A stretch of 8,297 nt of DNA from Candidatus Bathyarchaeota archaeon (GTDB lineage Archaea > Thermoproteota > Bathyarchaeia > TCS64): positions 1 to 8,297 of the forward strand of contig VGJH01000043.1 of assembly GCA_016867505.1 (NCBI GenBank), given 5' to 3'. This document shows positions 1 through 6,335 of this stretch, piece by piece (position 1 is the stretch's first letter; each line of letters begins with the position of its first letter). The translations under genes and the position numbers were made by a program. The notes below the pieces were generated by a model. It ran no database searches. It saw nothing but the letters and a program-made list of their open reading frames with translations, and was not told the DNA's origin.

Positions 1-218
1 AGACTCTGATTGTTTTTAGTGCGTCAATACAATCTCACTTCTAATGAATTTATTCCAGAGATTGGTCTATTGGAGAGTAAATTTTTGTTGGAAAAATGGC
101 GGTTGAGAGTGAAGTTCGAAAATCGTTCAGCATTAGAATTCTCGATTAGGCAAGGTCTCCGATAATCAAAAACCGAATGACTGATTGTGGTTTTGTCTCC
201 TCAATCAATAATTCCGCG

Positions 219-233
219 TAATCTCAGAGATTA
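219..233. repeat. 15-nt perfect dyad, operator-like
   Basis: TAATCTC and GAGATTA are exact reverse complements around a single central base. A loop of one base cannot fold well as an RNA hairpin, so a protein-binding dyad is the more natural reading. No promoter or gene start is recognisable beside it, and chance occurrence is possible. Confidence 0.3.
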
Positions 234-246
234 ATAAATTTGAAGG

Positions 247-264
247 CGTTCTTATCATAGAACG
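247..264 (-). repeat. short inverted repeat just after the GT2 stop
   Basis: CGTTCT and AGAACG flank a 6-nt spacer, giving a perfect 6-bp stem that starts 1 nt after the GT2 stop codon. On the minus strand no T-run follows. On the plus strand a T6 run follows only 10 nt later (275-280). It is therefore at best a weak terminator or a 3'-end-protecting hairpin. Confidence 0.3.
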
Positions 265-265
265 G

Positions 266-1180
266 TTACGGTACTTTTTTAATTATGCTTTGAGAATATA
301 ACTTAATTAAGGAAGCTACGACAGGTCTTGAACTAATTGCCTCTCTCAATAAAAATGTTAAGAGATATTTTACTGTGAAAACGCTAATGCTCATAATCAA
401 AAGAATATAGTAATTCAATTTACTGTAATTCTTTTTATAAAAAAAAATTTGCCCCCGATTTAGATGATATATCGAAAAATAATTCAAGGAGTATTCATAA
501 TTCTCACCTAAATGGATAATATCGGTTGAAATATAAGCAGTTACTTTTTTACCATTTTTTTTTGCTTGGAAACAGAGGTCAGCATCTTCGTGATACATAA
601 AATAATTTTCATCGAATCCATTAAGCTTTACAAATAAATCCTTCTGAATAAGTAAAAACGCCCCTGAGACATAGTCCACCTCAATAAAAGTCTCATTAGG
701 AAGTTGCTTAGTTGGTAACATCTTTTTTATAAGAGATTTGAAGTTAGTTATTTGCAGAAATCTCATTAACAAGGAAGGGAATTTAAAGAAGGAAGGTTGA
801 AGAGATTCATCCAAATTAAGAAGCTGACCTCCAACGATTCCGGTTTGGTGGTTATTAGAGAGGTAATCCAAAATTTTTGGTAGAGGATTTTTACGAAAAA
901 TGATATCGCTATTAACAAACAATAAATATTTTCCTCGTGAAATCTTCGCACCGATATTGCAGCCCGCCGCAAATCCCCGGTTTGAGTCATTCTCAATCAA
1001 TACAACTTTTGTATAAGAATTTCTAATCATCGATACGTTTGTTTCTTTTGAACAGTTATCCACAACCACTAACTCAAAATCAGTTTCACACAAATTTGAG
1101 TAGATGGAATCTAAAGTTTGTTTTAGAATCTGCGGATTATTATAACTAACTATGATAATGGATATTAATGGGTCACGCAT
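266..1180 (-). CDS. GT2-family glycosyltransferase, rhamnosyltransferase-like (WbbL type)
   Basis: This 304-residue inverting-type glycosyltransferase has a GT-A fold. The nucleotide-binding N-terminus reads 'ISIIIVSYNNPQIL' (6-19) and 'ELVVVDNCS' (36-44). 'NRGFAAGCNIG' (67-77) and 'FVNSDI' (88-93, Asp92 in the DxD position) follow. The acceptor half has 'DYVSGAFLLIQKDLF' (169-183) and 'GFDENYFMYHEDADLCF' (188-204), where Glu198-Asp199 is the ED motif containing the likely base. This pattern is typical of WbbL-like enzymes, many of which transfer rhamnose, but the sugar here is not shown. A hydrophobic stretch at about 256-277 near the C-terminus probably anchors or associates it with the inner membrane. 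ATG is the start, 3 bp after the GT4 stop and without a clear Shine-Dalgarno, so translation is probably coupled. It is the last recognisable gene of the operon in this window. Confidence 0.92.
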   Translation of the reverse strand: MRDPLISIIIVSYNNPQILKQTLDSIYSNLCETDFELVVVDNCSKETNVSMIRNSYTKVVLIENDSNRGFAAGCNIGAKISRGKYLLFVNSDIIFRKNPLPKILDYLSNNHQTGIVGGQLLNLDESLQPSFFKFPSLLMRFLQITNFKSLIKKMLPTKQLPNETFIEVDYVSGAFLLIQKDLFVKLNGFDENYFMYHEDADLCFQAKKNGKKVTAYISTDIIHLGENYEYSLNYFSIYHLNRGQIFFYKKNYSKLNYYILLIMSISVFTVKYLLTFLLREAISSRPVVASLIKLYSQSIIKKVP

Positions 1181-1183
1181 AAT

Positions 1184-2323
1184 TTAACAATCAATGAATT
1201 CTGCCACCATTTCTGAAATTTTATTCTCAAAAATTAACAAGTTAAATTCGTTTTTAACTTTACGATACCCCTCGCTTGTCAATTGATTGTACAGTACAGA
1301 ATTAGACTGCAAGTTGATAATATTCTCCCCTAATGACTTATAATCACCGGCATCAATTAAAATTCCGTCAATGCCATGTTCGATAAGCTCAACCGCGCCA
1401 CCAACATTTGAAGATATAACTGCAGTTTTACACGACATTGCTTCTATTAGCACTTTGCCGAATGCTTCTTGGTAAGATGGTAACACAAGCACAGCCGACT
1501 TTTTTATTATTCGTTTTGGTTCGTTCTCATCAAGGTAATAGTCTATATTACTATTAAGAGAATATTTTTCGATTAAAAAATTAATTTTATCTGTTTCTTT
1601 TTGATTAGTATAATTCCCAATAAAAACGGCTTTGAGATTAACTCTTTGTTTTTTCACTAAATCAAGTGCTTTAATTAAATCAAAAATTCCTTTCTTTTGA
1701 GAAAATCTGCCAACAAAAACCACATCATAGATTTTTTCAACGTGATCAATTTCTTCGAGCTGAGGAATAGAAGTACCATTATAGATAATTCTGAATTTTT
1801 TATTTTTTTTATTAAAATTCCAAGCATTAAGTAGAAATTGTGAATTGACTATTACAACATCCGCTATAAAATTTACAAAACGAGAGTAAAATAGTTTAAT
1901 GAAATTTGAAACGTCGACTTCTTCGTGTAAGTGCCAAAAAACTTTTTTTCGGCTAAGTTTGGCTGCGAATGCTCCATACCTCGATGCAAAACTATTAATA
2001 TATATTCCACAGGGCTTATTAATTAAAAAAAGATACAATAATTGAAATTGCAGAAGAACATTTATAAATAATCGTATCGGGAGATAGATAAATTTCAGCC
2101 ATTTATTATTTGCATGTTTATAAAGCAGGTTTAATAGCTCGACATCTAAAATTTGAACTCCGAGACCCAGAAAATCCTGCCTTAATACTCCGTTCGGCGG
2201 GCCTGCAATACTTACTTTATAATTCTTCTTTATCAGAATTTGAGCAATCTCTAATAAGCAAATTGGAGCACCCGTCCGATGAAATTCGTGGGTTAATAAT
2301 AATATTTTTTTTTCTTTCATCAT
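1184..2323 (-). CDS. GT4-family glycosyltransferase (GT-B fold)
   Basis: This 379-residue protein has a normal length for GT4. The N-terminal acceptor half begins with 'KILLLTHEFHRTGAPICLLEIA' in the sequence (residues about 6-27; only key parts matter: His12, Gly18, Pro20) and includes 'FWHLHEEVD' (about 129-137). The C-terminal donor half starts at 'VVFVGRFSQKKGIFDLIKAL' (201-220). It carries the GT4 E-x7-E signature in 'SYQEAFGKVLIEAM', Glu286 and Glu294, followed by 'VGGAVELIEHGIDGILI' (307-323). The family is retaining and uses nucleotide-sugar donors at the cytoplasmic face; neither donor nor linkage can be deduced. The ATG overlaps the previous gene's stop by 4 bp, a standard coupling arrangement, and a second ATG follows immediately. 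Codons 4-7 contain a run of nine A residues (2305-2313 on this strand), a possible slippage point. The next glycosyltransferase gene begins 3 bp after its stop. Confidence 0.92.
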   Translation of the reverse strand: MMKEKKILLLTHEFHRTGAPICLLEIAQILIKKNYKVSIAGPPNGVLRQDFLGLGVQILDVELLNLLYKHANNKWLKFIYLPIRLFINVLLQFQLLYLFLINKPCGIYINSFASRYGAFAAKLSRKKVFWHLHEEVDVSNFIKLFYSRFVNFIADVVIVNSQFLLNAWNFNKKNKKFRIIYNGTSIPQLEEIDHVEKIYDVVFVGRFSQKKGIFDLIKALDLVKKQRVNLKAVFIGNYTNQKETDKINFLIEKYSLNSNIDYYLDENEPKRIIKKSAVLVLPSYQEAFGKVLIEAMSCKTAVISSNVGGAVELIEHGIDGILIDAGDYKSLGENIINLQSNSVLYNQLTSEGYRKVKNEFNLLIFENKISEMVAEFIDC

Positions 2324-3789
2324 TTGTTAATCGAAATTCGGAATAATATCCCAGTTAGAATCGAAAATAGAAGAATCAGTTTTAGAGTAAACATAACCGA
2401 ACCGGTCAGACTTATAGTCATAATCCCAATTAAAATGGCAAAGTAGGTACTAATGTATCTTTTTTCAAAATCTGTGGCTAACTGTTTCATACCAGTTCTC
2501 ACTGCTTTAAAAATAATTAGAATCATCCAAGCTACTGCGGCTAAACCTAAAAGCCCGGTCATTACTGCAATATCGAGTAAAAAATTCTCACTCGTGGGAA
2601 AGCCTATATAAAAATAATTCATTTGAAGTCCAATCCCAATAATTGGCTGTTTCAAAAAAGTACTAAATCCTTGAATCCAAGTTGAGAACCGGATTGCACC
2701 AGCAACGATATCAACTTTATATCCAGCTATACCGTAGTAATCGACATAAGCCCAGTTAATTGATTTAATATCGATTTCAGAAAATAACTTATATATTTTG
2801 GGATCAAATAGAATTGAAAAAATACTTATGAACCGTTCAAACATACGCGGCATAGCAAGGATGAAATATAAAATGGCAATACCAATGGGAATAAATCCAA
2901 AAAGAATCTTTCTATCGAGCATAACTCCAATAATAAACGCACCGATTAAAAATCCTACTAAACTGCTTCGAGATGCGGTTAGTAAAATTGCTGCGATATT
3001 AATCAATATACTTACAACTACAATCTTCTTTTTAATTCCGAAAAATTGATTTCTTAAACCAATCCCCAGTAAAACCATCATCATCAAATAAGTTCCAAAC
3101 GTATTTGGGTTTCCAGAGCTTTCTTTTGATAAAATATTTTCAAACAAAGAATATATTCTCACAATTCGGTCTTCATGCTGAGACAGATAAAAATACTGTG
3201 CGATGCCTATTATGCTAATAAGGATGGAGCTAAGCAGCAATGCGAACACAATCCTTTTTGCCTGTACTTCATCCTTATACCATTCCATAATCACAAAAAA
3301 CATTATCATTGCTAAAATAAAAACGTAAAGCGTTCCCATACCAATAATTATTTTTGAAAAGCCGAATGTAAATCCAGCTTGAATTAGTGATATAGCCGCG
3401 ACAGCCAAAAAAGTAAATGCAGGTAAAAACAAATCTATCTTAAAGCGGGATAAATTTTTCCGCTGCACCAAATCTAAGAATACAATGAATCCAATAACAG
3501 GAATCAACATATACTCCGGGAAAATACCAATTTCCCTGCCAGAAAATTTGATTGGAATTGCTTGAGAAAGTGGAATCATTGCAATTAAGACATAAGGAAG
3601 AATATCTGGCATTGTCACAAGAAACAAAACGATAGCGAAAAGTATTATTAAAAAATATCCTAAATAAAACTCAGATGCAGTTGAGATGATTAATCCTGTC
3701 TGTAAAATAATGATAATGAGCAATGGAATCTCTTTGCCCTTAATTAAAGGCATAAAGTAGGATTTAAAATTTAGAATAAGTTTAATCAT
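2320..3789 (-). CDS. O-antigen polymerase/ligase family membrane protein (Wzy_C type)
   Basis: This 489-residue polytopic protein has about 12 predicted membrane segments and a large loop at about 313-400, presumably periplasmic. Family features in order are 'SGNPNTFGTYLMMM' (about 225-238), 'LLTASRSSLVGFLIG' (269-283, with the family Arg at 274), then 'AIRFSTWIQGF' and 'QPIIGIGLQ' (Arg367, Trp371, Pro382, the GIG turn) and 'SENFLLDIAVMTGLLGL' (400-416). In characterised WaaL ligases a histidine precedes the Asn of the last motif. Here the residues are Ser400-Glu401-Asn402, so that histidine is absent. Between a flippase and glycosyltransferase genes, a Wzy polymerase role is more likely than a lipid A-core ligase, but homology alone does not separate the two. 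ATG is the start, without a visible Shine-Dalgarno sequence. The TGA stop overlaps the ATG of the next gene (ATGA). Confidence 0.85.
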   Translation of the reverse strand: MIKLILNFKSYFMPLIKGKEIPLLIIIILQTGLIISTASEFYLGYFLIILFAIVLFLVTMPDILPYVLIAMIPLSQAIPIKFSGREIGIFPEYMLIPVIGFIVFLDLVQRKNLSRFKIDLFLPAFTFLAVAAISLIQAGFTFGFSKIIIGMGTLYVFILAMIMFFVIMEWYKDEVQAKRIVFALLLSSILISIIGIAQYFYLSQHEDRIVRIYSLFENILSKESSGNPNTFGTYLMMMVLLGIGLRNQFFGIKKKIVVVSILINIAAILLTASRSSLVGFLIGAFIIGVMLDRKILFGFIPIGIAILYFILAMPRMFERFISIFSILFDPKIYKLFSEIDIKSINWAYVDYYGIAGYKVDIVAGAIRFSTWIQGFSTFLKQPIIGIGLQMNYFYIGFPTSENFLLDIAVMTGLLGLAAVAWMILIIFKAVRTGMKQLATDFEKRYISTYFAILIGIMTISLTGSVMFTLKLILLFSILTGILFRISINK

Positions 3790-3876
3790 TTGATTGTTAT
3801 AATCAAATATAGTAAATCAATTTAGAACAGAATAAAATAATCACTACCGCAATAAGCCTAAATACGAATAGAGTTC
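3790..3876 (-). promoter_or_regulatory. 87-bp gap before the polymerase gene with a weak promoter-like box
   Basis: This is the longest gap inside the operon and is very AT-rich. The minus strand has TATATTTG (3804-3811), which fits the TAnnTTTG -7 element known for Bacteroidetes promoters. No TTTG is present at the matching -33 distance, and the box lies only 14 nt from the ATG, so any resulting leader would be very short. There is no Shine-Dalgarno before the polymerase ATG and no terminator hairpin in the gap. It could be an internal promoter, or simply AT-rich spacer. Confidence 0.2.
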
Positions 3877-5172
3877 TCATATAAAGAATTTTTTCTTTGA
3901 ATAAATCAATACTGCACAGAATGTAACACCTTCAGTACAAATTCTGCTGAATAGTACCGAAACTGCACAACCATAAATTCCATAAATTGGTATTAAAAAA
4001 TAAGATGAGATGAGCAATAAAATAATCCCAAAAATATTATTAAAAGCTGTTATTTGTGGTTTATCGACAGCAAAGGCAAGAAGATTTATTGGAGCGATTA
4101 ACATACCTGATGCAAATGCAATCGATAGTATCACAAATAATATTGGAGTTTCGCCGTATTGGCTCCTGAATACATAATCCACAAAGAAATAACCAAAAAG
4201 TATATACGTGATAACAATTAATATAAAGATAGAAACCAATACGAGTGACTTCTTGACGTAATTAATGAATTCATGTTTATGGTTTATCCCGCTAACCTTA
4301 GGAAGGAGCAATACATTAATTCCCATTTGAAAAACAATAATTACCCAGGCGAATGTAACAGCTAAGCTGTAATTTCCCATCGCGGCGTTATCAATTTTAT
4401 AGAACCCAAGCAGTATGATATCTAACTTAACGAAAAGAGTATTAGCAAGAGTAGTTATAAGCAGCCACTTACCCCAAAAAAAAATTTCAGGCAGAAACAA
4501 TTTTATTTTTTTTAAGCTCAAACTAATTGCATTCAAGCCTTCGCGTGAGAATCCAATTACAATTGCAATTGAAGAAGACAAAACAAAACTCGAGATCGCC
4601 GTATCCACATCAAGGAAGTTATTCAAGAATAATATAAGGACAATAATGAGTCTAAAAAAATTAAATCCAGAATTAACTAAAGAGAGTTTAATAAATTTCT
4701 GCTGCGATTGCAGAACCGCAAGCATAAAGTTAAAAATACAATCCACAAAAATAACCGTAGATGCTATAAAAATTGTTCGCTCTGCAATCCCCTCTGTGAA
4801 AAACTTATCTCGTAAAACTATCGCTGCAATCAGGAAAAAGACAAAAAAAGAGATGCTAAGAATTACCCTCAATCCGTATATTGTTTCAAGAAAAACAATT
4901 GCACTACTTTCGCCTTGACCCTTTTTTTGAACAAATAATTTAATAAGTGAGGAATTAAGCCCAAGTTCACTAATTGCAGAAAGTGTTAAAAAAAAATTCA
5001 TTAGCAGAGTTAAGATGCCGAACGAGCTCGCCCCAAGCTTTTTTGCCAACACTAAATTTATAAAAAAACCTAGACCAAGTTTAACAATATTACTGCCAAA
5101 CACAAAAATAGAATCTTTTGCTGTTTGGCTGTGAGGATTAATCCATTGAAGTTTTTTTTGATTTAATAGCAC
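3877..5172 (-). CDS. Wzx-type polysaccharide flippase (MOP superfamily, PST family)
   Basis: This 431-residue, strongly hydrophobic protein has about 12-14 likely membrane segments. It would flip undecaprenyl-linked repeat units from the cytoplasmic to the periplasmic side of the inner membrane. Typical family features are: a polar N-terminus leading into 'DSIFVFGSNIVKLGLGFF' (about 20-37); 'LAKKLGASSFGILTL' after TM1 (about 42-56); 'FVKLDIILLGFY' near the middle (about 247-258); 'FRSQYGETPILFVIL' (about 335-349); and 'LIPIYGIYGCAVSVLFSR' near the C-terminus (about 393-410). The start is GTG, supported by AGGA 8 nt upstream and by a stop codon just upstream in frame. The first 35 bp overlap the co-polymerase gene in another frame, suggesting translational coupling. 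Length is normal to slightly short for the family. The substrate cannot be read from the sequence. Confidence 0.9.
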   Translation of the reverse strand: MLLNQKKLQWINPHSQTAKDSIFVFGSNIVKLGLGFFINLVLAKKLGASSFGILTLLMNFFLTLSAISELGLNSSLIKLFVQKKGQGESSAIVFLETIYGLRVILSISFFVFFLIAAIVLRDKFFTEGIAERTIFIASTVIFVDCIFNFMLAVLQSQQKFIKLSLVNSGFNFFRLIIVLILFLNNFLDVDTAISSFVLSSSIAIVIGFSREGLNAISLSLKKIKLFLPEIFFWGKWLLITTLANTLFVKLDIILLGFYKIDNAAMGNYSLAVTFAWVIIVFQMGINVLLLPKVSGINHKHEFINYVKKSLVLVSIFILIVITYILFGYFFVDYVFRSQYGETPILFVILSIAFASGMLIAPINLLAFAVDKPQITAFNNIFGIILLLISSYFLIPIYGIYGCAVSVLFSRICTEGVTFCAVLIYSKKKFFI

Positions 5173-6295
5173 GCCTTATGTCCTGGATGTTTTCAGATTT
5201 CCAAAAGATTTCATATGAAAATATGCTGAACAGCGTTATGGCAAGGCATCCACTACAAATCAACAGCACGAGGATGCTTCTTTTGGGTTTATCTTTTTTT
5301 TCAGCTGGTTTAGCTTTATCGAGAACCACTATGATAGGAATTTCTTTTTGTTCTTCAATTTTTGCTTGTTCATAAAGAGGGAAAAGAATTTCAATAATTT
5401 TTTGCTGAATCAATACTTCACGATAAAGTCGAAGCGATTCAATCCCCCTCTCTGGGATCCCTTTAACTTTATTTTCGATTGCATTTAATTCCAATTCAGT
5501 TTTCCGATAAAAATCATTTTCTTTACTGAATGTTTTTCCAAGAATTGCTAATTCAATTTCTTTTTTTACTTTCATTGCATAAAGTTCAGCGAAAGCTGCC
5601 AATCCACTCCCTTTTTCGTCCGGAGCAATGAGTATTTTGTGTTTTTCAAAATAATCTCTCAAATTATTTTCAGCGGATGTTAAATCCTCTTTAGCTTGGT
5701 TTAGCCGCATCTCAATAAATTCGCGGTTATTCTTTGCTTCGTATGTAGCAAATTGGATGCTCATCTTATTTAATATTTCTACAAAATAATTTGCCATCTC
5801 CGCTGCCCTATTAGGATTTTTATCCCAAACTGTTATTGTTAGGAAATCTTCATCTTCAATATTAAAGTTGACGTTATTTTCAAGTTCCAAGATCGTTTTC
5901 TCTACTGAAGTATCAGAAATTTCATAGACTTTCATCAGGTCGAATTTATTAATCATATCTTCCATTGCAGTACGACTTTTAAGAATCGCCATATAATTAT
6001 AAGCTCCCATTCGATCGCTTAATCCGCCGAGCTTTGGACCGATTGAAAGATTCCGCAGTAACGAGCTAGCACCTCCGATTTGATTGAGTAAACCAGTATT
6101 TGCCGGGGGCATTACCGACGCAGTAGATTTATACCATTTCGGCAAAATTAAACTTGAAATAACAGATACTACCGCGACAATTAAAAAATTTATAATGATA
6201 AATTTTTTCCATTTATTTATAATTAGAATATAGCTTTTGAGCGAAGCAGGTTTAGATTGATCTATTTTGCTATCGTTATTCGAATTCACAATCAT
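5138..6295 (-). CDS. Wzz/GumC-type chain-length determinant (polysaccharide co-polymerase), no kinase domain
   Basis: This inner-membrane protein has the classic co-polymerase layout. With the longer TTG start at 6310 it is 390 residues; the numbering here uses that form. A cytoplasmic N-terminus leads to TM1 at about 37-56, followed by 'LPKWYKSTASVMPP', the usual start of the Wzz periplasmic domain. A long helical, coiled-coil-prone periplasmic part follows (about 195-300). A proline-containing segment 'DKAKPAEKKDKPKRS' precedes TM2 at about 345-366, and a short cytoplasmic tail ends the protein. No Walker A/B motifs or tyrosine cluster follow TM2, so it is not a fused BY-kinase. I prefer the ATG at 6293-6295 over the TTG at 6308-6310: the ATG has a weak GGA 10 nt upstream, while nothing resembling a ribosome site precedes the TTG. 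It should set glycan length together with the Wzy-like protein and contact the SLBB exporter encoded just before it. Its last 35 bp overlap the flippase gene. Confidence 0.88.
   Translation of the reverse strand: MIVNSNNDSKIDQSKPASLKSYILIINKWKKFIIINFLIVAVVSVISSLILPKWYKSTASVMPPANTGLLNQIGGASSLLRNLSIGPKLGGLSDRMGAYNYMAILKSRTAMEDMINKFDLMKVYEISDTSVEKTILELENNVNFNIEDEDFLTITVWDKNPNRAAEMANYFVEILNKMSIQFATYEAKNNREFIEMRLNQAKEDLTSAENNLRDYFEKHKILIAPDEKGSGLAAFAELYAMKVKKEIELAILGKTFSKENDFYRKTELELNAIENKVKGIPERGIESLRLYREVLIQQKIIEILFPLYEQAKIEEQKEIPIIVVLDKAKPAEKKDKPKRSILVLLICSGCLAITLFSIFSYEIFWKSENIQDIRRAIKSKKTSMD
5181..5184 (-). promoter_or_regulatory. Shine-Dalgarno that supports the GTG start of the flippase gene
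   Basis: The minus strand reads AGGACATAAGGC directly before GTG at 5170-5172, placing AGGA 8 nt from the start codon. An in-frame TAA at 5176-5178 lies one codon upstream of the GTG, so GTG is the first possible start in this frame. The site lies inside the end of the co-polymerase gene. Confidence 0.55.
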
Positions 6296-6335
6296 TTCTT
6301 TAATTTCCAAGAATAAAATTATTACACGACTTAAG

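Larger units (their letters stand above)
1..265. other. 265 bp without a supported gene, downstream of the operon
   Basis: No gene on either strand can be supported here. On the plus strand a frame is open from position 10 to TAA at 163-165. From GTG at 19 it would give 48 residues, including 'LLEKWRLRVKFENRSALEF'. It has no ribosome site and no family I recognise. The minus strand has a similar open stretch without any start codon. The region contains the dyad at 219-233, the inverted repeat at 247-264, a weak AAAACC/GGTTTT inverted repeat (169-174 and 189-194) and two direct GTCTCC copies 40 bp apart (155-160 and 195-200). It may be the intergenic end of the operon, or the degraded end of a gene continuing beyond position 1. 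Confidence 0.4.

Noticed and set aside
247..280. Rho-independent terminator
   Set aside because: The stem is only 6 bp, the minus strand has no T-run after it, and on the plus strand the T-run is 10 nt away; kept only as an inverted repeat.
766..996. 76-codon open frame on the minus strand
   Set aside because: It lies in another frame inside the GT2 gene, whose own frame carries all catalytic motifs.
2110..2346. 78-codon open frame on the plus strand
   Set aside because: It is antisense to the start of the GT4 gene and the end of the polymerase gene, both well supported by motifs; no independent support.
2798..3049. 83-codon open frame on the plus strand
   Set aside because: It is antisense to the polymerase gene, and its Ile/Asn/Pro/Lys-rich product looks like a shadow frame.
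4415..4918. 167-codon open frame on the plus strand
   Set aside because: It lies fully antisense to the flippase gene, its product is a Lys/Arg/Ile/Thr-rich composition typical of the complement of a hydrophobic gene, and it has no recognisable domain.
5178..5375. 65-codon open frame on the plus strand
   Set aside because: It is antisense to the C-terminal TM2 region of the co-polymerase gene; no ribosome site or family resemblance.
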